Part shown: piece by piece, positions 8,596 through 17,012 of the stretch
Position numbering within the stretch: the first letter of the stretch is position 1
Layout: every line of letters starts with the position of its first letter
Assembly: GCF_000026045.1 (NCBI RefSeq)
Contig: NC_007426.1
Span: 2,480,001-2,544,000, forward strand
DNA length: 64,000 nt
Source: Natronomonas pharaonis DSM 2160
Lineage (GTDB): Archaea > Halobacteriota > Halobacteria > Halobacteriales > Haloarculaceae
Direction: 5' to 3'
Position numbers and translations under genes: made by a program
Notes under the pieces: generated by a model
The model's database searches: none
What the model saw: the letters and a program-made list of their open reading frames with translations, nothing else
What the model was told of the DNA's origin: nothing

Positions 8596-11115
8596 ATGGA
8601 GGAACTCGGGGCGGCGGAATACGAGACGTTGCGGGAGGCCGCGACGACCGCCAGAGAGCAACTTGTGTTGCGGCTGGCGGCAGAAGCGGGGCTCCGACCG
8701 GCCGAGCAGGCACAGCTTCGGCTCGACGATATCGACCGGCGGCAGTTCGACGGGGAGGTTCATCACTTCCTTTCAGTCAGGGGTGCGGACGGGACGGTCC
8801 GGCGCCGGGGGTATCTGCCAGCCAGCCTCGCACGGACAGTCGAAGAATACGCCGAAGCGACCGGCCGTGAACCGGCCGACCGTCTCGTCGATGTGACCCC
8901 CCGCCGGATACAGATGCTCATTTCGGAGGTCGGCGACCGGGCGGCGAAACGAACCGGCGACGAACGGTTCGAATCGGTCTCCAGTGACGCGCTGCGGCGG
9001 TATTTCGCCCGGCGGCTGCTGTCCGAGGCGAACATCGACCCGCGCGTTGTCTGTGCGGTCGGCGGCTGGGACCGGCTGGCGGCACTGGACGACTACGTCA
9101 ATGAGGTTGACGACGCTGCCATCGCCGCGGCGTTCGGGGCGGCGTCAGGGGGGAGCGGCGATGCAGGGGCATCGCTCGAAGGGGCCGCAGGGGCGGCAAT
9201 GTTTGAACTCGACGCTGACGGCCGGATTACTGACGCGGATGGGGCGGTGGCATCGCTGCTCGGCTACGACAGCGACGGCCTCGCCGGAACGGCGTTCGGA
9301 CAGCTCTTCACCGAGACGGCTCGGGAGCGAGCACGCCCGCGGGAGGTGCTTGCTGCGGCAGGCCGCGACGACGTGGCCGTCACCGAGTGCCGGCTCCGAC
9401 GAGCGGACGGCACCGAAACACGGGTGTCGGCACTGGTGTGTGCGCTGCGGGACGGCGACCGGTTGGAAGGATTCGCGGTCGTGCTCCGGGAGCCGGGGAC
9501 CGACAGTCAACAACCCGACGGCGTCTTCGAGCGGGCTATCGAAGCCGTCGGACAGCCGGTGTGCTTGGCAACGCTGGACGGGCAGATAGAGCGCGTGAAC
9601 CCGGCCTTCGAGGCACTGCTCGGCTACTCGCGCGGCGAGGCGGTCGGCCGGTCGGCCGAGGACATCCTGAGTTCGGGCGAGGACACGGACAGATACTACG
9701 AGGAGCTTCGCGAAACCGTCCTTGAAGGGGAGACATGGACCGGAGAAGTGACCGTCCGCCGGAAGAGCGGCGAGCGCGTCCACGTCAGACAGACCGTCTC
9801 GCCGGTGTTCGACGACACCGGTGATGTCGAGTTCGTCGTTGTCGTGGCGACTGACGTCACAGAGCGCGTCCGTAGCGAGCGGGCACTCGCCCGGCGCTGT
9901 GAGACACTGGAACGCTTGGAGGCCCTCGTTGCGGACATCAACGCGGCGGGGAGGGAACTCATCGATGCGTCGACCCGACCTGAAATCGAGGCTGCAGTTT
10001 GTGCGTCGCTCGCCGAAAGCGACGCATATGCCGCCGCGTGGGTCGGCGGCACCGACCCCGGCGAGCCGCGGGTTCGCCCCCGGGAGTGGGCAGGGGCCGA
10101 AAGTGAGGCCGACGACGCGGTCGCCGTCGAGTCGCCGGCCGTCGAGACGGCCCTCGACCTCGGGACCCCCCGGGTGACCGCCGGCGACCTGCCGGCCGAC
10201 ATCGTCGGACCGTTCGACCCGGACGCGGTGGAGGGCTACACCGCCGGCGTCGTTCCGGTTGCCTACGGCGAGACGACCTACGGGCTGCTTGTGGTTTTCA
10301 CCGAACGCGGAACCGCCTTCGGCGACCGCGAGCGGACACTGCTTTCTGACCTTGGGGCCCGAATCGGCCACGCGGTGACGGCTATCGAGCGCCGGAATCT
10401 ACTTTTGGCCGACACCGTCGTCGAGTTGGAGTTCGGCTGCAACGACGAGAATGCCTTCCTTGTGGCCGCAACGGAGGCCCACGACTGTACCTGTTCGCTG
10501 GAGGCTGTGGTTCCGGTCTCGGAGGAATCGTTGTTGTTCTACGCAACGCTTTCGGGGGCGAAGCCGGACGCGGTGCTCGATTCGGCAACGGCGATGGACG
10601 GCGTCACCGACGGTCGGTACATCCGCGAGTACGACGACCGGTCGCTCCTGGAGTTCACCGTCGAGGGGAACTCGCCGGCGCTGACGCTGACCGACCTCGG
10701 CGCGACAATCTGTGAGGGTGTCGCCGAGCACGGCGAGCAGACGATACGGGCTGAACTCCCCAGCGGCGCGGACGTGCGGTCGGTCGTCGAGGGGCTTCGG
10801 TCGGTCTTTCCCGATACGACGCTACGGTCGAAACACGCTGTCGACCAGCCGGTCGAGACGGTCGCGGAGTTTCAGGACTCGCTGGCCGAGCGACTCACGG
10901 ACAAACAACGGGCCGCGCTCCGGGCCGCGTACTTCGCCGGCTATTTCGACTGGCCGCGCGGGTCGACCGCCGAGGAGGTCGCCGACTCGATGGGCGTCTC
11001 CTCGCCGACGCTCCACAACCACCTTCGAAAGGCCGAGCGAAAGCTTCTGTCGGCCTTCTTCGACCACACCGGCGAGCATCTCGGGAGCGAACAGCCGGAA
11101 CACCTCTCGGGCTAA
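8596..11115 (+). CDS. Bat-like sensor/transcription regulator: degenerate integrase-like domain, two PAS, GAF, HTH_10
   Basis: The 839-residue protein is a multi-domain haloarchaeal regulator of the bacterio-opsin activator type. Residues about 1-175 look like a tyrosine-recombinase catalytic domain with most of the active site lost: Arg34 of AGLRPAEQAQLRLDDI, DALRRYF at 131-137 where HxxR is expected, GGW at 156-158 where GH is expected, and Tyr167. Two PAS domains follow (about 195-300 and 310-430), then a GAF domain (about 445-600), a Bat-specific region, and a C-terminal helix-turn-helix around 775-830 (LTDKQRAALRAAYFAGYF, with SMGVSSPTLHNHLRKAERKLL). It lies between two acetyl-CoA synthetase genes in the same direction, so regulation of acetate activation and uptake is a reasonable guess. 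The recombinase-like call is an inference from motif spacing. Confidence 0.85.
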   Translation: MEELGAAEYETLREAATTAREQLVLRLAAEAGLRPAEQAQLRLDDIDRRQFDGEVHHFLSVRGADGTVRRRGYLPASLARTVEEYAEATGREPADRLVDVTPRRIQMLISEVGDRAAKRTGDERFESVSSDALRRYFARRLLSEANIDPRVVCAVGGWDRLAALDDYVNEVDDAAIAAAFGAASGGSGDAGASLEGAAGAAMFELDADGRITDADGAVASLLGYDSDGLAGTAFGQLFTETARERARPREVLAAAGRDDVAVTECRLRRADGTETRVSALVCALRDGDRLEGFAVVLREPGTDSQQPDGVFERAIEAVGQPVCLATLDGQIERVNPAFEALLGYSRGEAVGRSAEDILSSGEDTDRYYEELRETVLEGETWTGEVTVRRKSGERVHVRQTVSPVFDDTGDVEFVVVVATDVTERVRSERALARRCETLERLEALVADINAAGRELIDASTRPEIEAAVCASLAESDAYAAAWVGGTDPGEPRVRPREWAGAESEADDAVAVESPAVETALDLGTPRVTAGDLPADIVGPFDPDAVEGYTAGVVPVAYGETTYGLLVVFTERGTAFGDRERTLLSDLGARIGHAVTAIERRNLLLADTVVELEFGCNDENAFLVAATEAHDCTCSLEAVVPVSEESLLFYATLSGAKPDAVLDSATAMDGVTDGRYIREYDDRSLLEFTVEGNSPALTLTDLGATICEGVAEHGEQTIRAELPSGADVRSVVEGLRSVFPDTTLRSKHAVDQPVETVAEFQDSLAERLTDKQRAALRAAYFAGYFDWPRGSTAEEVADSMGVSSPTLHNHLRKAERKLLSAFFDHTGEHLGSEQPEHLSG

Positions 11116-11341
11116 CCGCACAAAACAGTTAGACACGCCCCTCTGTTGGGTCGGGATGGCGTCCGAGCGACGATAGCTTCGGGGCGCGGATACGTTCATG
11201 GTTGATGATTTTGGTAGCGATACATGCCCTAGATACGGCTTCAGACGGGTGATTAGCTGTTTGTCAATCGGCGGCAAAGGCGGCGATTTTGTATGCTTAG
11301 ATTCCCCGCTTATTAGGTACCCCTCTATTCGATGTAGTGTA
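11116..11341 (+). promoter_or_regulatory. Intergenic region with acs promoter
   Basis: No gene is seen in this 226-bp gap. A TATA-like CTTATTAGG at 11309-11317 lies 25-33 nt before the ATG at 11342, which supports that start and a leaderless transcript. Three AT-rich stretches (11199-11230, 11255-11272, 11284-11302) could carry activator sites for the adjacent Bat-like protein. I see no clear inverted repeat. Confidence 0.5.
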
Positions 11342-13315
11342 ATGTCTGACACGGACGAGACGCAACTCGAAGCGCGGCTCGCAGACCAGACGGAGTTCGA
11401 GCCGCCGGAGTCGTTCGTCGAACAGGCGAACGTCACCGACCCCGATATCTACGAAGAGTTCGAGGAGAACTGGCCGGACTGCTGGGAGCGGGCCGCCGAC
11501 CTGCTCGACTGGGAGACCGACCACGACGAGGTACTCGTAGACGACGACGAGCCGTTCTACGAGTGGTTCGTCGGCGGCGAACTCAACGCCTCCGAGAACT
11601 GTGTCGACCGCCACCTCGAGGACCGGGGCGACGAACTCGCCATCCAGTGGGAGGGCGAACTCGGGGAGACACGCTCGTACACCTACGAGGAGCTCCACCG
11701 CGAGGTAAACGAGTGTGCGGCGGCGTTGCGCGACCTCGGCGTCGGCGAAGACGACATCGTCACGATGTACATGCCGATGGTTCCGGAGCTGCCCATCGCC
11801 ATGCTGGCCTGTGCCCGCATCGGCGCACCACACTCGGTCGTCTTCGCCGGCTTCTCCGCGGACGCGCTCGCGACACGGATGAACGCCGCCGACTCCGAGT
11901 ATCTCGTCACCTGCGATGGCTACTACCGACGCGGCGACGGGCTCGACCACATCTCGAAGGCCAACGAAGGACTCGAAGGTGTCGACCACGAGACGACGAC
12001 GGTCGTCGTCGACCGGCTTGGTGACGACCTCGACCACGAACTCGGCGACGACCAGCTCGACTACGACGACCTCGTCGCTGACTACGAGGGCGAGTCCGTC
12101 GAGCCGGTCGTCCGCGACGCCGAGGACATGCTCTTCTTGATGTACACCTCGGGGACGACCGGGAAGCCGAAAGGTGTCAAGCATACGACCGGCGGCTATC
12201 TCTCGTATGCCGCCTGGACGTCGCATTCGGTGTTGGATGTCAAGCCGGACGACACCTACTGGTGTTCGGCCGACATCGGCTGGATTACCGGCCACTCCTA
12301 CATCGTCTACGGCCCGCTCGCGCTCGGCACCACGACCGTGATGTACGAGGGCACGCCCGACTACCCCGACAAGGACCGGATGTGGGAAATCGTCGAGAAC
12401 TACGAGGTCGACCAGCTCTACACCGCACCGACGGCGATTCGGGCGTTCATGAAGTGGGGCGAGGAGTATCCCGAACAGCACGACCTCTCGTCGCTGCGGC
12501 TGCTCGGCACCGTCGGCGAGCCCATCAACCCGAAAGCATGGAAGTGGTACTACAAGCACATCGGCAACGAAAGCTGCCCCATCGTCGACACCTGGTGGCA
12601 GACCGAAACCGGCGGCATGATGATCACGACGCTGCCCGGCATTGCGACGATGAAGCCCGGGTCGGCCGGTCCGCCGCTGCCGGGCATCGATGCACAGGTC
12701 GTCGACGAAAGCGGCGAGGAGGTCGCGCCCGGTGAAGCCGGCTACGTAACGGTCAACAAACCGTGGCCGGGGATGCTCCGGACGCTGTACCGTAATGACG
12801 ACCGGTTCATCAACGAATACTGGGAGGCATACTCCGACGAAGAGGCCGACGAGTGGGTCTACTTCCCCGAGGACGGCGCGAAAATCGACGACGACGGCTA
12901 CATTACCATCCTTGGCCGTGTCGACGACGTTATCAACGTCTCCGGCCACCGGCTCGGAACGATGGAAATCGAGTCCGCAGTCGTCGATGTCGAGGGCGTC
13001 GCCGAAGCCGCCGCGGTCGGCGGCGACCACGATATGAAAGGCGAGGCCGTCTACACCTACGTCATCCTCGAAGACGGCTACGAAGAAAGCGAAGAGATGC
13101 GTCAGTCGATTGTCGAGGGCGTCGAGGACGGTATCGGACCCATCGCCCGGCCCGAGCAGGTTATCTTCACTCCTGAGCTGCCGAAGACTCGGTCCGGGAA
13201 AATCATGCGGCGACTGCTGGAGGATATCGCCAACGACGACGACCTCGGCAACACGAGCACACTACGAAACCCCGACATCGTCGACGACATCCAAGAGAAG
13301 GTACGGAGCGACTGA
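11342..13315 (+). CDS. acs: Acetyl-CoA synthetase (AMP-forming)
   Basis: The 657-residue enzyme converts acetate, ATP and CoA to acetyl-CoA, AMP and pyrophosphate. All Acs signatures are canonical: [60 protein letters not shown], the hinge GRVDDVINVSGHRLGTMEIESA and the acetylatable Lys in [16 protein letters not shown]. The frame is open from 11198, but the ATG at 11342 is preferred because it starts the family-like N-terminus and has a TATA-like box 25-33 nt upstream. It is followed 66 bp later by the symporter genes. Two stretches are identical in DNA to the paralogue upstream (see findings). Confidence 0.95.
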   Translation: MSDTDETQLEARLADQTEFEPPESFVEQANVTDPDIYEEFEENWPDCWERAADLLDWETDHDEVLVDDDEPFYEWFVGGELNASENCVDRHLEDRGDELAIQWEGELGETRSYTYEELHREVNECAAALRDLGVGEDDIVTMYMPMVPELPIAMLACARIGAPHSVVFAGFSADALATRMNAADSEYLVTCDGYYRRGDGLDHISKANEGLEGVDHETTTVVVDRLGDDLDHELGDDQLDYDDLVADYEGESVEPVVRDAEDMLFLMYTSGTTGKPKGVKHTTGGYLSYAAWTSHSVLDVKPDDTYWCSADIGWITGHSYIVYGPLALGTTTVMYEGTPDYPDKDRMWEIVENYEVDQLYTAPTAIRAFMKWGEEYPEQHDLSSLRLLGTVGEPINPKAWKWYYKHIGNESCPIVDTWWQTETGGMMITTLPGIATMKPGSAGPPLPGIDAQVVDESGEEVAPGEAGYVTVNKPWPGMLRTLYRNDDRFINEYWEAYSDEEADEWVYFPEDGAKIDDDGYITILGRVDDVINVSGHRLGTMEIESAVVDVEGVAEAAAVGGDHDMKGEAVYTYVILEDGYEESEEMRQSIVEGVEDGIGPIARPEQVIFTPELPKTRSGKIMRRLLEDIANDDDLGNTSTLRNPDIVDDIQEKVRSD

Positions 13316-13381
13316 GGACTACGCTACGTCCAATTTTTAGGAAAGGACACAGGGCAAGAACCGGAACTGAGACTGAAACAC

Positions 13382-13870
13382 ATGGCAGATAAACACATGC
13401 ACGAAAACGATTCACACGAAACGGAGGCCGCCGACACGGGCGACACCCCTGATGACGGGGAGCTCGTGACTGACGGCGGGATGTCAGACGTAGAGCGCGA
13501 AAAGGAGATCGACTACCTCGATGTCGAAATTAACCTGCTGAAGCCGGCGACGCCGTTCATGCGGGACCACCTGCGGGTCATCTGGCTCGGCTTCGGTATC
13601 TGGATACTGACGACGTTCGGCCCGGTGACGGCCACGCGACTCGCACCGGAGCTTATGACCTCACAGATGCCGCTGATCGGGTTCCCGCTGCACTACTTTC
13701 TCATCGCTATCGGTGGGCCGAGCGCCGCGCTCATCCTCTCGGTGTGGTACGCCCGCAAGCGTGACCAGATCGACGAGAAGTACGGCATCGAACAGACCGT
13801 CTCCGAGCCGGAGCCGGCCGAGACAGTCGCTGAAGAAGCCGCCGCAACTGACGGGGGGGTTGACGAATGA
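13382..13870 (+). CDS. Sodium/solute symporter small subunit (DUF4212 type)
   Basis: This 162-residue membrane protein has a long acidic N-terminus, an amphipathic stretch (DYLDVEINLLKPATPFMRDHL) and two transmembrane segments (about 62-80 and 100-120), then an acidic tail. The pattern fits the DUF4212 small subunit that pairs with SSS-family permeases. It overlaps the permease start by 4 bp (ATGA), implying translational coupling and a two-subunit carrier. A T-rich tract (CAATTTTTAGG, near 13331) in the 66-bp gap may end the acs transcript. Confidence 0.82.
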   Translation: MADKHMHENDSHETEAADTGDTPDDGELVTDGGMSDVEREKEIDYLDVEINLLKPATPFMRDHLRVIWLGFGIWILTTFGPVTATRLAPELMTSQMPLIGFPLHYFLIAIGGPSAALILSVWYARKRDQIDEKYGIEQTVSEPEPAETVAEEAAATDGGVDE

Positions 13871-15600
13871 ATATCGCAGCACTCGCCGCGACGCTCGCGA
13901 TGCTCCCGCTGCAGGTCGAAGAGGCGCTACTGCCGGAAGGGCTTGACATCGGGTTCAAGCTCCTGCCCGCGATTATCGTCATCGTGATGATGCTGTCGTT
14001 CCTCGCGGTCGGGTTCTTCTTCAAGGTGGCCAACACCGACGACATGTGGGTCGCCGGCCGCTCTATTGGGAACGTCGAAAACGGGATGGCAATCGGTGCC
14101 AACTGGATGTCGGCCGCATCGTACCTCGGTATGGCCGCCCTCATCGCCCTCGATGGTGTCTACGGGCTGGCCTTCGTCGTCGGCTGGACGACCGGGTACT
14201 TCATCCTGCTCATCTTCATGGCGGCGCAGATGCGGCGGTTCGGGAAGTACACCGCACCCGACTTCGTCGGCGACCGGTTTAACTCCGACACCGCACGCGC
14301 TATCGCCGCAATCACGACGTTCCTTATCGGCTTCGTGTACGCGCTCGGACAGGCCCGCGGCATGGGTCTCGTGGGGATGTACATCCTCGGCGACATCAAC
14401 AACGTCGTTCCGATTCCCGGCCTCGATGCCTACCAAGCGATGATGGTGCTGTTCATGATTGTCACCATCGCCTACCTGTCGCTTTCGGGCATGCTCGGCG
14501 CGACGAAGAACATGGCGCTGCAGTACGTCATCCTCATCGTCGCGTTCCTCGTTGGGCTGTTGGCGACCGGTTGGGCCGCCGGCTTCTCGACGGTGCTGCC
14601 GCAGCTCGAGTATGGGCAACTCATCGGTGACCTCAGCGCCGAGTTCTCCGAACCGTTCGCAACACACAGTTACTACCTCTGGGTTGCGACCTGTTTCAGC
14701 CTCATCTTCGGTACCTGTGGACTGCCACACGTGCTCGTCCGGTTCTACACGGTCGAAAACGAGCGGGTCGCCCGCTGGTCCTGTACGTGGGGGCTGTTCT
14801 TCATCGCGCTGCTGTACCTGAGCGCGCCGGCTTTCGCCGCGTTCGGGACGGCGCTGTACGCCGACCAGGTCGGTGCCGTCTACGGCGACCCCGGCATGAC
14901 TGCGGCTGCAGCCGACGTGATTGTCGTGCTCGCGGCACAGCTCGCTAACCTCCCGACGTGGTTTGTCGGGTTCGTGGCGGCCGGTGGCATCGCCGCCGCC
15001 GTCGCCACGACGGCTGGACTCTTCATCGCCGCGTCGTCGGCGATTTCCCACGACATCTACGCTAACATCATCAACGAGGACGCCACGCAGCGACAGCAGG
15101 TCATCGTCGGCCGCCTGAGCATCGTCGCCATCGGTGTGTTGTCGATTGCCTTCGCACTGGACCCGCAGGCACCCATCGCTGCCCTCGTGTCCTTCGCGTT
15201 CGCGCTGGCTGCTATCGTGCTGTTCCCGATGTTCTTCCTCGGTCTCTGGTGGGAGAAGACGAACCGGCAGGGCGCACTCGCCGGCATGTCGACCGGTATC
15301 GTCCTGTGGTTCATCCCGATGCTCAACGAGGGCCAGTTCGGCCTCGTCAACGGCGGCGCCGGCTGGGGCATTGAGGTGCTCTCGACGTGGATGCCGGCTA
15401 TCGGGTCGGCACTCATCGGTGTTCCCATCGTCTTTGCGGTCACCATCGTGGTGTCGCTCGTGACCGAGGACCCGCCGAAGAAGACGAAGATGATGGTCCG
15501 GCAGTGTCACAGCCCCGACCCGATGGGCAAAGACGTTACGGCAGCCGAGGTTGTTGAACGACGTATGGAGGAACGCGGGGACGCACCCGCTGACGACTAA
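13867..15600 (+). CDS. SSS-family sodium:solute symporter, probable acetate permease
   Basis: The 577-residue polytopic membrane protein has about 13 hydrophobic segments and the SSS-family pattern DDMWVAGRSIGNVENGMAIGANWMSAASYLG near its start, as in ActP-type carriers. Further matches are GKYTAPDFVGDRF and the GTCGLPHVLVRFYTV segment. It most likely takes up acetate or another short carboxylate with Na+. That substrate is inferred from position, directly behind acs and the small subunit, not from a specific binding motif. Confidence 0.9.
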   Translation: MNIAALAATLAMLPLQVEEALLPEGLDIGFKLLPAIIVIVMMLSFLAVGFFFKVANTDDMWVAGRSIGNVENGMAIGANWMSAASYLGMAALIALDGVYGLAFVVGWTTGYFILLIFMAAQMRRFGKYTAPDFVGDRFNSDTARAIAAITTFLIGFVYALGQARGMGLVGMYILGDINNVVPIPGLDAYQAMMVLFMIVTIAYLSLSGMLGATKNMALQYVILIVAFLVGLLATGWAAGFSTVLPQLEYGQLIGDLSAEFSEPFATHSYYLWVATCFSLIFGTCGLPHVLVRFYTVENERVARWSCTWGLFFIALLYLSAPAFAAFGTALYADQVGAVYGDPGMTAAAADVIVVLAAQLANLPTWFVGFVAAGGIAAAVATTAGLFIAASSAISHDIYANIINEDATQRQQVIVGRLSIVAIGVLSIAFALDPQAPIAALVSFAFALAAIVLFPMFFLGLWWEKTNRQGALAGMSTGIVLWFIPMLNEGQFGLVNGGAGWGIEVLSTWMPAIGSALIGVPIVFAVTIVVSLVTEDPPKKTKMMVRQCHSPDPMGKDVTAAEVVERRMEERGDAPADD

Positions 15601-15602
15601 CC

Positions 15603-16067
15603 ATGTACGAACGCATACTCATCCCGACGGACGGAAGCAAAGTTGCGAAGGCCGCAGTCGACCAAGCGGTTGACATCGCCGAGAAGTACGACGCTGAGGT
15701 ACACGCGCTGTACGTCGCTGACACCGACGCTATCAGCTACAGCCTCGGAACAGAGCAAGTCGACCGCATCCGCCAAGGCAACTTCGAGGGCATGACCGAG
15801 CTCCGCGAGGAAGCAAAGGCCGCGACCGGCTACGTCGCCGAACAGGCCGCCGAACACGGCCTCGAATCCGTCGAACACCACGCGGGCGGACAGCCCCACC
15901 GGCTGATTTCCAGCTACGCCGAGGACCACGGCATCGACCTCGTCGTGATGGGTAGTCACGGTCGCTCCGGCGTCCGGCGAGCGCTGCTCGGTAGCGTCAC
16001 CGAACGGACGCTCCGGTCGACGCACGTCCCGGTGCTCGTCGTCGACTACCAAGGCACCGACGAGTAA
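15603..16067 (+). CDS. Universal stress protein UspA family
   Basis: The 154-residue protein has the Usp fold: MYERILIPTDGS at the N-terminus and the ATP-binding motif G-x2-G-x9-G-S in MGSHGRSGVRRALLGSVTERTL. It starts 2 nt after the permease stop, so it is in the same operon. Stand-alone Usp proteins next to carriers are common in haloarchaea and may sense ATP or AMP state to modulate transport. That role is inferred. Confidence 0.9.
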   Translation: MYERILIPTDGSKVAKAAVDQAVDIAEKYDAEVHALYVADTDAISYSLGTEQVDRIRQGNFEGMTELREEAKAATGYVAEQAAEHGLESVEHHAGGQPHRLISSYAEDHGIDLVVMGSHGRSGVRRALLGSVTERTLRSTHVPVLVVDYQGTDE

Positions 16068-16083
16068 CCGGCTTCACCGCCGG
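16068..16083 (+). terminator. Hairpin directly after uspA
   Basis: CCGGC-TTCACC-GCCGG starts at the base after the uspA stop codon. The stem is 5 bp. No T-run follows at once, so it could be a 3'-end processing or stability element rather than a terminator. Confidence 0.3.
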
Positions 16084-16133
16084 CGTTTCGGTTCGATATC
16101 AAGACACAACTACGAGGCACCCGACGACAACAC

Positions 16134-16364
16134 ATGGGGTTCACCGACAGCATCCGCGAGCACGTCCGCGAACATCGGACCGGCATGGTCCACGACCTGA
16201 TGTTCGCCGTCGTCTGGGTCGCCATCGTCAACTTCCTGTTTAGTGCCGTCTTCACGGACGCGCCGAGTTGGGCGTTCTACATGTTCATGCTCGCGGGAAT
16301 CCCGGCGTACTTCGGGTTCTTCTTTTCGCTGTCGATGGCAAGAGCACAGCAGGACTCGCAGTGA
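16134..16364 (+). CDS. Small membrane protein of unknown function
   Basis: The 76-residue protein has two hydrophobic segments (LMFAVVWVAIVNFLFSAVF and AFYMFMLAGIPAYFGFFF) separated by an acidic turn, with a charged N-terminus that includes HVREHRTG. I do not recognise the family. It follows the symporter-uspA operon by 66 bp and precedes another small membrane protein in the same direction. Codon use and composition match real haloarchaeal genes. Confidence 0.65.
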   Translation: MGFTDSIREHVREHRTGMVHDLMFAVVWVAIVNFLFSAVFTDAPSWAFYMFMLAGIPAYFGFFFSLSMARAQQDSQ

Positions 16365-16403
16365 GTCCACACACTGATTACCGTCTCGACTGAACCGAGA
16401 GCT

Positions 16404-16598
16404 ATGGACCTTACGCAAAACATCCAGTTTGGGCTCCTGTATCTACTGACGGGAATAGCAATGGTCGTCATCGACATCGCGACCGACATCGGGTTCTGCC
16501 TGCTCGAGGCCAGCGGCGTCTGTCTCGTCGGCTTCACGACGCTTGGGCTCATCGGCGTCGTCATCGGCAGCGGCCTGCTCGCCCGCGAGTACTTCTAG
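16404..16598 (+). CDS. Small membrane protein of unknown function
   Basis: The 64-residue protein is nearly all hydrophobic, with two predicted membrane helices (FGLLYLLTGIAMVVIDIA and GFTTLGLIGVVIGSGLLA) and two cysteines. No family is recognised. Its stop codon shares a CTAG with the stop of the convergent gene at 16595-16840. Confidence 0.6.
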   Translation: MDLTQNIQFGLLYLLTGIAMVVIDIATDIGFCLLEASGVCLVGFTTLGLIGVVIGSGLLAREYF

Positions 16599-16840
16599 TC
16601 GTCGGTCTGTTTCTGCCGCTTTCTTTGGTGGCGGCGGCGAATCCTGACACACCACAGGCTAGCCGCAGCGAAAATAAAGGGCAACGCGACCGCTTCGATT
16701 CCCCACGAACCGGAAAGCGCCGGATACGCCGTGCTGCCTGCCATTACCGCAAAAAGCAACGCTAACAGCCCGGTTATCGGAATGACGAATCCGTCCGGAA
16801 ACGGCTCTCCCCGCTCGGAGCGACCGGTGTCACTGCTCAT
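16595..16840 (-). CDS. Small membrane protein of unknown function
   Basis: The 81-residue protein has a polar N-terminus, two hydrophobic segments (VIPITGLLALLFAVMAG and AVALPFIFAAASLWCV) and a strongly basic tail (RIRRRHQRKRQK) that should face the cytoplasm. The family is unknown. It converges with the gene at 16404-16598 and their stop codons overlap in the palindrome CTAG. Confidence 0.55.
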   Translation of the reverse strand: MSSDTGRSERGEPFPDGFVIPITGLLALLFAVMAGSTAYPALSGSWGIEAVALPFIFAAASLWCVRIRRRHQRKRQKQTDD

Positions 16841-17012
16841 GGTTTCGGTACGGTATGCTATCGGCTAACGCTTTCGGTCCATCAGAGGGGAAAGTGGGAC
16901 AGGGGAAAGGAGCGTGTGCCCGTCCTCCATCAACCGCTGGGAGCGGGGGGATAATGTGTCTTGTGCCGCTGTCGGCCGCCCGTCAGACGCCCGTCGTCTG
17001 TGAGTTTGTCAC
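16841..17012. other. Intergenic region, no gene seen
   Basis: This gap holds a purine-rich plus strand stretch (16884-16911, several G runs) and a G-run near 16945-16950. I see no convincing small ORF, RNA or promoter beyond what the minus-strand gene starting at 16840 would need. Confidence 0.4.

Noticed and set aside
11297-13030. 577-codon minus-strand open frame antisense to acs
   Set aside because: Val/Asp/Arg-rich shadow of acs with no family motif; acs itself is fully canonical.
13927-15510. 527-codon minus-strand open frame
   Set aside because: Antisense to the SSS permease; charged repetitive shadow product without fold signals.
16884-16950. Possible small RNA in purine-rich intergenic DNA
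   Set aside because: No stable long stem, promoter or known RNA signature could be seen.
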